Assembly (NCBI GenBank): GCA_963989245.1
Contig: OZ022348.1
Span: 1,533,815 to 1,597,814, forward strand
Length of the DNA: 64,000 nucleotides
Source of the DNA: Nansenia antarctica
Taxonomy: Eukaryota > Chordata > Actinopteri > Argentiniformes > Microstomatidae
Direction of reading: 5' to 3'
Made by a program: the position numbers and the translations under genes. The notes below the pieces were generated by a model. The model saw only the letters and a list, made by a program, of their open reading frames with translations. It did not search any database and was not told where the DNA came from. Of the stretch, positions 47,036 to 58,570 are shown one piece after another; position 1 is the first letter of the stretch, and every line of letters starts with the position of its first letter.

Positions 47036-47401
47036 GAAAAAAAATAGGACACCCCATGAAATATTTAGTTATTTTTTTAAGAAATATGTATTTGTATTTC
47101 AATATTTGGTCTTTTGTGATGGTGATGTAATTGAACCTAAAACAATAAAAATGTAACTTTGTTATCATTTATTTAACAAACAAATTACAAAGATGCCAAT
47201 TCCTACTGAGGGAAAAGTTAGGACACCCTATGCCCTAATAGCTGGCATTGCCCCCATTGGCTGAAATAACCTCAATTAGACGTTTCCTATAACTGTCTAC
47301 CAGTCTCTGACATTGACTGGGAGAAAGCTTTTCCCACTCCTCCTCCATGCAGAATGATCTCAGCCTGTTTCAAGCCACCCCACAGCATTTCAATAGTGAG
47401 A

Positions 47402-47462
47402 TATCTTACTACGGTACTTGTACTTGCAATGACAATAAAGTTGAATCTAATCTAATCTAATC
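47402..47462 (+). mobile_element. retroposon tail inserted in Tc1
   Basis: CAATGACAATAAAGTTGAATC followed by (TAATC)n, a LINE/SINE 3' end. It interrupts the Tc1 sequence, so it arrived later. Confidence 0.55.
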
Positions 47463-47479
47463 GTAATAGATAAGTTAAG

Positions 47480-48275
47480 ATCCAGGCTTTGACTTGGCCA
47501 TTCCAGAACTCAATTTCTTTCTTTTCCTTGCCATTCTTTGGTGGATTTACTGGAATGTTTTGGTTCATTGTCATGTCCACATCCGCTTCAGCTTCAATCT
47601 TTGGACAGATGGTCTCACGTTATCCTCAAGCACCCTCTGATACAATAAAGAACTCATAGTGGATTCTATGATGGTGAGATGGCCAGGCCCTGCTACAACA
47701 AAGCAGCCCCAAACCATTTCCACCCCCGTGCTTCACAGTTGGTATGAAGTTCTTGTGCTCAAACTCTGTCTTTGGTTTGCACCAAAACATGTCTTCTGTT
47801 ACTGGATTCATCTGTCCAAAGCACATTGTTCCAGAAGTTCTGTTTTTTGTCTAGGTGTTCTCTGGCAAGCTTTAGTCTTGCCCTGATAGGTTGTTTTTTT
47901 TTGCAGCAAGGGTTTCCTCCTTCCACACCTCCCATGAAAATGCAAACTTGTGCAGTTTATTTCTGATGGTAGATGGTAGATGTACTTTGACAACTGTGGC
48001 AAGAACTACCTGTAGGTCCCGTGATGACATTTTAGGATTGTTGGAGACCTCTTTAAGCATCTTGCGGTCTGCTCTTGGGCTGAACTTGCTAGGACAGCCT
48101 GAGCTGGCCATGTTAGCAGTTATTTTAAATGTTCTCCACTTGTAAATGATTAACAGTGGAATGGCTGATTTCTAATTGTTTGGAGTTCTTTTTAAATCCT
48201 TTCCCAGACTCATACACATCTACAACCTTATTTCTGAAGGCCTCAGAGAGCTCTGTTGATCTCGCCATGGTGATA
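47480..48275 (-). pseudogene. Tc1 transposase remnant
   Basis: Minus-strand fragments in several frames. The start resembles MARSTELSEAF at about 48269. A DNA-binding region is at 48111-47872 (SGCPSKFSPRADRKMLKEV and following), and a core segment at 47826-47626 contains FEHKNFIPTVKHGGGNGLG. Frame changes and stops separate them. The last catalytic part is not readable. Confidence 0.8.
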
Positions 48276-48600
48276 CCACTCACTTCAACAATCAAGAGCC
48301 AACCAAACTAAATGTCTGAGCTTTAAATAAGACAGGCTCCTCCAAGACCCTCTCTAACCTTGTTCTAATCATCTGCACCTGATCTGTGAAATTTATTCTA
48401 ATTTTAGGCATTTTAAGTAGTAATAAATGTGCGGGTGTCCTAACTTTTTCCTCACAAGAAAATTGCATTTATATTAAATGACATTTTACAAATCATTTTT
48501 AAAAGATGTATTTTCTGTTTTTATTTGTTTAGTTATATTACCTCCATCTCTCAATATTGTTCAAATGAAGATCAAATGTCCATATGTTTAAATGTTCACA

Positions 48601-50868
48601 TCTTCTAAACGGCCTACACTGATGTCATGTCTCAATAGCTTCTAAGCCCTATTGCCCTGTGTAACTGATATTTATCAGTTACCGTACTCTATTTAAATGT
48701 TATTTTTTATTTCATACTAACTTCGTGATCTCTGTAAGTGTGGTACATCTTGATCCCACTAAGGCATGTAGGGAGAGGGAAGTTTAGTTCATATTTAGGC
48801 TGCAAATACATTTACGGCCATCTGACCAGCCATAAATACAGGCTGCGCTGCAATCTATCATGCCAATTTATTCATCAGCACACTTTCTATTGAGAACACT
48901 CAAATAAACTGAATAGATGTATGTGGAACACAAGAATGTTATGGGAAGCTTTTTCTTTGAAACTCTTCCCAACTGCTTCAAACTAAGGATTGATCACACT
49001 GGAAACAATGTGCCCAGAACTTTTGCCGCTGCCAACATGTGTTTGCCATATTGGTCTTCATATGATCAGACGTAACCTCACCTTGATGTCATACACGCAA
49101 GGTTTTGTCACCAAAATGAAGTATGACGATGCCCGCCCCACACACACAGACTTATGCCAGAGGTGCAAACTAGGATAGGCATCCAACCTTCTTCAGAGAT
49201 CATCAAGTGACATTTGAAAGAAAAAAAAAAGGCAATATTAATATTTTATTTGTATTTTTTACAGGTCAGTGCCTCGGGTGATCATGGTGTGATGATCTTG
49301 AGCCAAAAGAAGTCTTAAATATTCTGCATTCAATAATGCCCAGAAATTATCTCATTGGTCAAAAAGGGGCACACCCCTGAGCATAAGCTTATTTCGCCAA
49401 CGTTTGTTAGCCTAAGACCAAGGTTTGTGTTGTTTAATGAGGCAAGGAATGTATTTATGTTATATCGTAGGACTATGATAGCCATACACTTAATACATTA
49501 GCCAAGATTTGAGGTAAGCAATTAGCAATTAATGTTCTGTATCTTGAAATCAATAAAGATGGTTTGGTTTTCAGCAAAGGCCACTCACACCTATGCCAGA
49601 AACATGTGACAGATCAACATGGATTTGTAACATTGACTTAGTTCTCCTAATGTCTCTGCTGTAAGAAGCTATTAAGTCACAGAAATATATAAGGAGGTCA
49701 AACAATGTCCTCCAGAGAGGAGCTACAGATGTGGAGTGATTTAGAGTTCTCTTCAGAAAGCAACGACAGTGAATTCTTTGTTATTTGATGTCTTGTAAAG
49801 ATGAAACCTTTTGTTTTATCATACAGTAGAACCTAGTACCATTTCTTTTAAATTCTCCTCGGTGTGTCTCCTTTCTTTGGAGATGTTGTTGAAGCAGACA
49901 ATTTAAAACAGGTGAGCAGAATGCTCTAAGATTTCAAACATTAAGGAATGCAGTTGAGAGAAATAATGATGGTATAAATGCAGATCGTTCCAGATGTGAA
50001 GTGAGTTGTATTTTGTGTTGTGGCCTCTTCTTGACCTCCACTCAGTTAATGGAGTAGTCTGGCTAAAATGCTTATAGGTCTTCACTATAAAATATGACAG
50101 CTGACATCAAGGACCACGCCGATCAATCTTCTTTCTCTTAAGTGCTCGTGGAAGTGACAACATTTGGTCTCCTCAGATTTAAGAGTTTGCGAGCTCCCTA
50201 TGCCTTTCTCCACTGACACACTCGCACGCCAAGACGAGATAAGGAGATTGTATAAAGCACTGGGAGTTTAAAGCATCATTTGCCCTCAGTTCACCTGTGC
50301 CTCCGTTGTGAGGGCAAAGGCATTTTAAGGTGAAAAGGGCCATGGAAACCCGTGCCCAAACCTGCAGTAGTGCTTGGCAGAGGCACGAGAGGATGATCTA
50401 TATTAGTTGGTTGAACATAAAACAATAGTTCTCTGGGAGTTTCATGCCAATTTGACGAAGGCACAGACAACCATCAGATAACAGCAAGACCCCATTGATC
50501 ATAAACAGAGACATGCAAAGGGCTGGTGAACTAACAAGTTGGCCGCTACCGAGATTCCAAGATATCTCTCATATTTCATATTTCCAAATGTTGTTTCATT
50601 TTCAGTTCACCCTCCAGCAAAAGAGTACGAGGCAACGCTCCAAGGGTATGTTTTATGAATTTGTTTATTTTACTCTGTGTTCACTCCTCGAGACTCCACT
50701 AAAAAAGAAATTCTGTTCATGACTCGTCTGCAATCACACATCAATCATATCAGCACCAAAGGTAGAAGCCTCATCTGTCTGAAGGACCAAAAAATGAGTA
50801 TCACTTTATTCTACTTTATTATTGCTTTACTTATTTTACTTCATTCTATTATCGTTGATTTTGTACCT
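48601..50868. other. intergenic, no gene seen
   Basis: AT-rich DNA without coding signal or recognisable element. Confidence 0.5.
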
Positions 50869-50970
50869 TGATGCAATGCCAATGTCGAAGAACCTAAGCG
50901 TAATACTTTTATTCTTGTGTACCTGTACATTGGATGTAATAAAAAGCACTTCTGATTCTGATTCTGATCA
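50869..50970 (+). mobile_element. LINE 3' tail with (GATTCT)n
   Basis: TGTACATTGGATGTAATAAA followed by AGCACTTCTGATTCTGATTC: a poly(A)-signal-like end and short tandem tail typical of non-LTR elements truncated at the 5' side. Confidence 0.55.
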
Positions 50971-51141
50971 TTTAAACAACAAGGTTTAAAGATGTTTTGA
51001 ATGTTACATTTTACATCTACATATGTCAACTAATTTATCTAGCTTATCTCTCAGTGAGTCTGGCAGTCACAGTCGGATGTTACATGACACCTAGAATGAG
51101 AATCTGAGTTTGCGTCCCAGCTCTGATAGACTCTTATTTTG

Positions 51142-51213
51142 AGCACACACACACATACACACGTACGCGCGCACACACACACACACACATACACACATAC
51201 ACACGCACGCATG

Positions 51214-51287
<74 letters not shown>
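51142..51287. repeat. (CA)n microsatellite
   Basis: A CA run with CACGCACGCATGCACGCGCG interruptions in the middle. The alternating purine-pyrimidine sequence could adopt Z-DNA. Confidence 0.97.
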
Positions 51288-51290
<3 letters not shown>

Positions 51291-52518
51291 AAATCAAATG
51301 ATCTTACAGTGCAAGGGCACTTTTTATTATTCCAACATCTACAGTGATACACAGAAGACCTTTGAACTCCTTTCGTGTCAAATCAATGTTACACCAGTTA
51401 TTTTAGCACATCCAATGACTTCTTTTGGCGAGCAATGCTGTCTGTCTGTGATAGCTTGCTACTGTTGCAAACTAGCCAAGTGTATGATAGCTTAAGTTAT
51501 CTGGCTACATCTTTATGAAGCTAGATATGGATGCTGGGCATAATGCGATAAACGATGTGATGCGATGGTAATATTAGCAGATAAAATAGATTCTGACGAC
51601 CTAACCATAGTCAGCTGCAGCACTTAGTCATGAGTCAATTTGAAACATATATTTAATTATGTATTTATTTAATTATTATTAATATTATTATTATTATTAT
51701 TATTTTATTTTATTATTTCATTGAATTTTGAGCATGCAGTATTTAATCATGTCTGTTATCATTGCATTCAATAGACTCAATACAACATATTGAGTAAATT
51801 GTTGAAGACATACCATTTGAGCAGATTTTAAGAGACTTCTTACCTGTCTTATCTGTTTTTCTTTTGTAATATTAACATTTGGGGGGATCTTTCTTTAATT
51901 TGGAAAGTGTCCATTAGGCTGTATAGATCAAAACTAAATTAAAATGTTATGCTCTGACAATTACATACAGAATGTTCAATATCTAATGAAGTCAAGTTGA
52001 AAAACAAGACTCAATGTGTAACACTTTGAAATGCCAACGTTGTTTAAACAAAAGGAAACATGGAGACAAAGAGATGAGCCCAAGAAGTAAATGGGTTAAG
52101 CACGTTGGACGGGGTTGCAGTGTCTGCGCTGAGTCAACACAGGTCCAGGTTAGGTTGGACTCCCCCTCATGCAAGGCTCTGTTTGAAATCCTCACCACAC
52201 TGAAAACGTCTGAGAGGCGATTTTCAGAGGATCAGACTGGGAATCTTAACGCTTGTCAGGTGTGTCGGAAGGCAGCTCAGGTCTGATAAATATTTATAGG
52301 CCATAATAACCGATGTGGCATGGAAATCTGAACGCCAGAGAGTGGGAGTAGAGAACGTGTGAGAGACAACATTTTCCCCGAGGTTGTATTTTAATTATTG
52401 TTCTAATTGTCCTATAGATGTGTGCTAGATGATACAGAATAATATTAGTACAGCCGTTGACATTTAGACCCTCACTGTGAATTGTGATAGATTTGTGTTT
52501 GGAAGTTATTGATTGAGC
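51288..52518. other. intergenic, no gene seen
   Basis: No gene. It contains an ATT-rich run at 51654-51720. Confidence 0.5.
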
Positions 52519-54764
52519 TGAGCCACCTTATGGCGGAAAGCTCGTTCCACCCAGTCTCCTGCTGACTGGCTTGCCTTTAGGCAGTGTAGAAATAAAAGCA
52601 CTCAGGCTGTCAGAAAAGCCAAAACCAGTTACTTCTTGGACAAATTTGCATCCTGTGGCTCTGATGCCAAGATGTTTTGGAAAACGGTCAAAGCCATGGA
52701 AAACAAACTCACTTCCCCTCATCTTCCTAGTGCAATGACCTTTGGTGACACTGTTGTCACTGACAAGTCTCACATGGCTTCGCTTTTTAATCATCACTTT
52801 GTCAACTCGGCCCATGTATTCTCAGCTACTCCCCCCATTACTGCTTCATCACATTCTCCTCCTCCTTCCAGCTGTGACGCTTTCTCCTTTAAACCTGTCT
52901 TGACCTCAGAGGTTTTAGAGGAGCTAACCAAGCTAGACTCAAACAAGTCTGCTGGCCTTGATGGGCTCGAACCCATGTTTTTGAAATCTGCTGCACCTGT
53001 CATTTCCGCTCCCATCACACGGCTATTCAACATGTCTTTTGAGCTGTCTGTCTTTCCTCCTGACTGGAAATCTGCGCTGGTCTTTCCCCTCTTTAAAGGT
53101 GGCTCTAGCTCCGACCCCAACTGCTACAGGCCCATCTCCATCTTGCCGTGCCTGGCCAAGGTCCTGGAGAAGCTGGCTCACAAACAGCTCAGCCACTTCA
53201 TGGCCTCAAACAACATCCTGTCCCACATGCAGTCTGGGTTCCGGCCTGGCCAACGGGTGCATCACAGCTACCTTGAAAGTTCAGGATGACATTGTCACTT
53301 CCTTGGACTCCAAGCAGGTCTGCATCTCTGCCTTTATCGACCTAGCTAAGGCCTTTGATTCTGTCAACCACTCCATCTTTCTACAGAGGCTCTCCAACAT
53401 TGGTCTCTCGACAAACTCTTGCAACTGGTTTGCCAGCTATCTAACTGACCGAGTTCAGCAAGTGAAGACTGAAAACATCTTGTCAGACCATCTCACCATC
53501 TCTAAAGGGGTGCCTCAAGGCTCCATCTTGGGACCAACGTTGTTCTCAATCTACATCAATGATATAGCAACGGATGCTGGCAAATCCCAGATCCATCTTT
53601 ATGCTGACGACACCATCTTGTATTGTGCAGGCCCTTCACTCCACTCTGCGGCTTCCACTCTACAACTCAGCCTCACCTCCATTGAGCAGTCTTTTCATCG
53701 CCTCCACCTTCTCCTCAACACCAAAAAAACAAAGTGCATTCTTCTCGACCGGAGACCTGGTGCCAGCAGCCCCCCTAAGATCTTCTGTGTTGACGGTTCC
53801 GAGCTGGAGTTTGTCTCTTGTTACAAATACCTTGGCCTTTGGCTGGACTCATCCCTTTCCTTCACCACCCACATAAAGCACCTGCAGACAGAAGTCAAAG
53901 CTCGCCTAAGCTTTTTATACCGGAACAAGGCCTCTTTCACCCGTGCAGCCAAACATACCCTTGTAAAGATGACCATCCTGCCCATATTCGACTATGGTGA
54001 TACCATCTATAGGATGGCATCTCAGTCTGCCCTCAGGAAACTCGCCACACTCCATCACTCCACCATTCGTTTTGCCACTGGTGCGCCTTTCACAACTCAC
54101 CACTGTGACCTGTACACCCTTGTAGACTGGACATCTCTTCACAGCAGACGGCTCTGTCACTGGCTTCATCTTATCTACAGAACCATACCTTGCAAAACAC
54201 CTCTCTACCTCTCATCCCTTCTGCACCTCTCTCACCGCCCCGTCATCGTTCTAAGATCCTAAGATCTTGTCCGACTCACCATCCCCAAAGCCCGTACCAT
54301 TGTCGGTCGCAGCGCTTTCCGGTTCGCTGCAGCACACGACTGGAACACCTTACAGAACACCCTCAAACTCACCGCCCTCACCTCACTCACTGCTTTCAAA
54401 CAAATCCTGCATCGAACCATAGTCGATCAATGCACCTGCTGATCACCGTCTCTCACCCAATCCATAACCCATCACTGCCTCATTTTAAGTACCCCTGCTC
54501 CACTCCCCCCGCTATCCCTCACCTCCGCTCTTCCTCTCCCCTACCTCCTCCTTCTCTCTCCCCTCTCTCTGACTGTTAGTATTTTAATGCATCTGTATTT
54601 GCCAGTGTTTTATTGTTTTATTGTTGTAAATTATTTAACCTTGTTTTATTTATTCTAGCTTCCCCCCCCCCCAAAGAGCCATTGCTTTTTGGCCAGGCTG
54701 CATTTGTAAATAAGAATTTGTTCTTACATGTTTGCCTGGTTAAATAAAGGTTAAAGAAAAAAGT
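52519..54764 (+). mobile_element. 5'-truncated LINE (L2/CR1-like)
   Basis: A non-LTR retrotransposon cut at its 5' end, inside the linker between endonuclease and reverse transcriptase. The 3' UTR runs to a tail reading GCCTGGTTAAATAAAGGTTA, then A-rich sequence. The endonuclease is missing. The clade is judged from the RT motifs only. Confidence 0.85.
52522..54442 (+). pseudogene. LINE reverse transcriptase, frameshifted
   Basis: Reads from WRKARSTQ through SGFRPG in one frame (52522 to about 53250), then shifts by one base and continues with CITATLKVQDDIVTS. RT motifs follow: AFIDLAKAFDSVNHS, GVPQGSILGP and YADDTILYC (catalytic DD near 53605). A premature TAA at 54260-54262 is followed in the same frame by the usual C-terminal region (DLVRLTIPKART, FRFAAAHDWN) to TGA at 54440-54442. 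One frameshift and one stop make it inactive. Confidence 0.9.
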
Positions 54765-55272
54765 ACTTCCACTTAGCAGCATCCCTTCACTCTGTGCTCT
54801 GATCTAAAATGGAACCCTATCCCTGGCTCTGTCTGCAATCTACAAACTCCCCATCAATGTGTCTCTACCTCCAAAAACATGGCTTGCGGTTTGTGTTCAT
54901 ATAATATCTCTTTGGCCAGACAAAGAGCCCCTTGGCACTACCCCAAGGGTGTAGTTCATGTCATGTGTCTCTAAGCCATTTCATTATTCCCGGATCCACT
55001 GCAAGCTTGGAAGTATTAAGAGAACACTGAAAGAAAGAAATATGGTAGAAGATGAGATTAGGAGTAAAAAGAGGAGAACATTATCCAAATGTCATAGAGG
55101 ACCAATATAATATATTAACATTATTAACAATGTTATTGTTTGTTACCATTTATATTGTAATGGTTTTGACAGTTCTTATTGTTTGTCCACTCTCCTGTAA
55201 TGTGTCATGCCATCCAAACAGGCAGGATGAAGACATTTCAGGATAACATTTATTAAACATAATTGTTTGGCT
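54765..55272. other. intergenic, no gene seen
   Basis: No gene or clear repeat. Confidence 0.5.
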
Positions 55273-55615
55273 ATAGATAGATTGTGCAATTATAGACAAG
55301 TTAGTGTTCTCAAAGAGCAATTACAACTGTGTGATCTGCCAGCTCAAACTGTAGCTGTTTGAAACGGCATGTTGCACTCTACAGCGCACGAGTCAGGTGG
55401 CTATTACTGTAGGTACTTGATGACCTGTACGACTTCCATTATGGATTAAAACCCTTGAATTATGCTATAGTCAAAACTAGCACCCTGTCAAAACTAGCAC
55501 GCTAGTTTGATAGCTTATAGCTGTCGTTATTATAGCGTATAACTATCATCAACATAGCATAAATTCTCACATTACTTTAGCTGAGGGACCCAGAAGCGAC
55601 ACCGGCATCATTATT
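55273..55615 (+). repeat. segmental duplication block A, copy 1
   Basis: Matches 57827-58140 in the same orientation with scattered differences and small indels, for example TTAGTGTTCTCAAAGAGCAA and GAGGGACCCAGAAGCGAC in both. Confidence 0.9.
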
Positions 55616-56321
55616 TTAGCCATTAATGTCTAAATGAACTCGCTATCCAAACAACTGTAAGCCAACTGTGGATAATTATTTATCTGGGTATGTTGTAAGA
55701 CATTGAGCCATTGAGAAACGCTTTTTTCAGAATCTGGCCTCACAAAGATCGTCTTCCACTGCAATATTGTAATGGCCCTGCGAGACGCATAAAAGGCCTG
55801 TGATTAATTAACATCACACACATTAATATCTCGTTGTGGAGTTTGAGATATCTGTTAGAAAACAAGGAACTTAACAACTTTCTCTCCCTTTCTCTCTCTC
55901 TCTCTCCCGTTTCCCCCTCGCCCCGGCATGGTGCATGGATATGATGTTTATCTTTCGCTCCAGTATAATTCTCTTCTCCCACAGATGTTCTGGAACTAGC
56001 GAGGGTGTTAATCACAGGTAATGTCCTCCGTGGTGTAACAGAGCACTGACCCTGTTTTTAATCCTTCTCAATCTCCTGTCAGGAGTGTTGGTGTGTTTTC
56101 CTCATTGGAGGGCTAATGACTTCATCAACACTCAGCGCCGACAGGGGCTCTAGCCTTCAGCCACGATGCTGACTGCGCTAAACGTTTGGCGGGCACTTTG
56201 CAATTCATCACGAACACACAACACATATTCATCTGAGATGAGTTGTCTGCAGTAGTGTTGCATTTCCCTGTATTGGTGCCTTCCAAATACTGAATATTCT
56301 GGTAAGGAAACCTATCCTGCA

Positions 56322-56660
56322 CAGTGGTGGATTCAGGCTGTTTGAAGGGCAGGGGCGAAAAGAAAAAAAGGGCACCTACTACACAACATGGGACCCCATC
56401 AGTGCACATGGTCACGTTTAGACCATTGGAAGGGCAGCCAATAGGGCACATCCTCTAATTTTGCCACTCAAAAGGGCACTTTAGTGCGACGTTTTTCAAC
56501 TGTGGGGGCACATGGTCAAGTTTAGACCATTGGAGGGGCACCAATAGGGCACATCCTCTAATTTTGCCACTGAAAAGGGCACTTAAGCAAGACATTTTTC
56601 AACCGTGGGGGCACCAGGAGGGGCGGTCGCCCCCCCTGCCCCCCTTTGAGTCCGCCAGTG
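56322..56660. mobile_element. hAT-like MITE (family B), copy 2
   Basis: Ends CAGTGGTGGATTCAG and TTGAGTCCGCCAGTG. Perfect 8-bp target duplications (ATCCTGCA) lie at 56314-56321 and 56661-56668. It is longer than the copy at 14703-14945 because an internal stretch of about 110 bp (CACATGGTCA...GTTTTTCAAC) is duplicated. Confidence 0.92.
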
Positions 56661-57277
56661 ATCCTGCATACTGTATATTTTATTGAACTTCTTCAAAAGA
56701 CATTGTTGTTTTGCCATGTGCTCTGAATGTGCCCACTATCGGATTTAAAGGTTCCAGTAGGCCTGCTACTGGTTTTATTACTAGGTTTTCCATTTTGATG
56801 GCTGCCTACGGAAACGAAAGTATAGGCCTACATGTTTAAATGGTATCTGACATTAGTATCTGGCTTTTGGCCTACTTCTGTTTACTGTTTCCAAAATGGT
56901 CTAAAGTCCATAGCTAATTTCCCGGTTAACTCCTTAAGGTAGCTCATAAGAGGTGGCTGCAATCTATTAAAAATATTTTGTCTGACATATTTGTTTTTGT
57001 TTTGTGTTTTGTCTGCAATTGCCACTTGTTTGTGGGAATGCAGCATTCATTGGATATTGTATTGATCATCTTCCAGGGTTAAAATTCCTGCATTTTAACT
57101 GAAATGTTGTTGTTCTTATTAACATTCTTGTCAAGTTTGCTCAATTATAATTTTATTTTAGTCACGATTGAGACTTCCAAATGAATCCCATATGCTAATT
57201 GTATTGTTTGTGTTCCCATGGTTTCAAGATGTTTTATTATGTTTTCATCATGTATGCTATTGACCTTTTCTGTTGAC

Positions 57278-57323
57278 GATTAGTTGGGTCTTGCTGTATC
57301 GATTAGTTGGGTCTTGCTGTATC
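57278..57323. repeat. exact 23-bp tandem pair
   Basis: Two adjacent identical units beginning GATTAGTTGGGTCTTGCTG. Confidence 0.95.
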
Positions 57324-57413
57324 ATGCTACTGTTTTAACTGAAGTACCTTTATGTTGTTGTTTGACTTATATATTTGGTATACAAATGCTAATTTGCTTT
57401 GCATTGACTACAC

Positions 57414-57810
57414 TTATACAAAATCTATTATGCATGTATGGGCTTGAACTCCTAGTAAAGGTTTGTGCTGTTTCTTAGGGCTGATGACTGTGGACATGCT
57501 GCATCGAGAGCTGAAGACAGTCTGCAGTTACTCAAGAAAAATGAGTTAATTGGGCATGATTCTTCGTGAGGTTTGCAGGAACATTCATATCCTAGGACCA
57601 GATATTCCTAAATCTCTATGTCTTTGATGAAGCTATTGATTGAGTCTATTGCGTTATCCGTTGTTGCACTGAATACACGCTGTTAACGTTTATAAGGGCA
57701 AATCAGTTACATTAACTACACTTGTAGTGTGTGGTCCTCTAGGAGAAGTAGTTTTATGTTTGGAAAGATGAATGCATACTTTAATGGAGTAAAAGTTGGT
57801 ATTTCACAAT
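57414..57810 (+). repeat. segmental duplication block B, copy 1
   Basis: Matches 58138-58570 (GATGACTGTGGACATGCTGC, GGTTTGCAGGAACATTC and others in both), with indels. Confidence 0.9.
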
Positions 57811-57826
57811 AATTTTGATTGGCGGT

Positions 57827-58570
57827 AGATAGATGCAATTATAGACATGTTAGTGTTCTCAAAGAGCAATTACAACTGTGTGATGTGCCAGCTCAAACTG
57901 TAGCTGTTTGAAACTGTATGTTGCACTCTACAGTGCACAAGTCACTGGAAAATCGGGTGGCTATTACTGTAGGTACTTGATGACCTGTACGACTCCCATT
58001 ATGGATTAAAACCCTTGAATTATGGCGTAGTCGTGTAACAACCCAGTCAAAACTAGCAAGCTATAGTTATCTCCAACATTGCACAAATTCTCCCATTACT
58101 TAAGCTGAGGGACCCAGAAGCGACGACACCAGCATCATTATACAAAATGTGTTATGCATGTACGGGCTTGATGTCATCGTAATGATTTGTGCTGTTTCTC
58201 AGGGGGAGCGGCGCTGATGACTGTGGACATGCTGCATCGAGAGCTGAAGACGGTCTGCAGTTACTCAAGAAAAACAAGTTAATTGGGCATGATTCTTCGT
58301 GAGGTTTGCAGGAACATTCGTATCCTAGGACCAGATATTCCGAAATCTCTATGTCTTTGATGAAGCTATTCATTGGGTCTTCTGTGTTATCTGTTGTTGC
58401 ACTGAATACACGCTGTTAAAGTTTATAAGGGCAAATCATAAACCTGTTAAAGTTATATTAAGACTACACATGTACAGTAGTGTGTGGTCCTCCAGGAGAA
58501 GTAATTGTATGTTTGGAAAGATGAATGCATACTTTAATGGAGTAAAAGTTGGTATTTCACAATATTCTAT
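57827..58570 (+). repeat. segmental duplication, fused A-B copy 2
   Basis: Block A (57827-58140) joined directly to block B (58138-58570), following copy 1 head to tail. The junction is at about 58138. Confidence 0.9.

Larger units (their letters stand above)
47036..48600 (-). mobile_element. decayed Tc1-like transposon
   Basis: Long inverted ends of about 170-200 bp hold inner direct-repeat blocks (GGGAAAAGTTAGGACACCC near 47212 on the left and its complement GGGTGTCCTAACTTTTTCC near 48432). An outer block with GGACACCCCATG lies at about 47047. This two-repeat arrangement is the IR/DR type known from fish Tc1 transposons such as Sleeping Beauty. A broken minus-strand transposase lies between. 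Confidence 0.8.
55616..57413. other. sequence between blocks A and B of copy 1
   Basis: This 1.8 kb is absent from the second copy of the duplication. It contains the hAT MITE at 56322-56660 and an exact 23-bp tandem pair (57278-57300 and 57301-57323). No gene is seen. Confidence 0.6.

Noticed and set aside
58195..58285. An exon in duplication block B (after TTTCTCAG)
   Set aside because: The reading frames stop within about 30 codons, differ between the two copies, and match no family I know.
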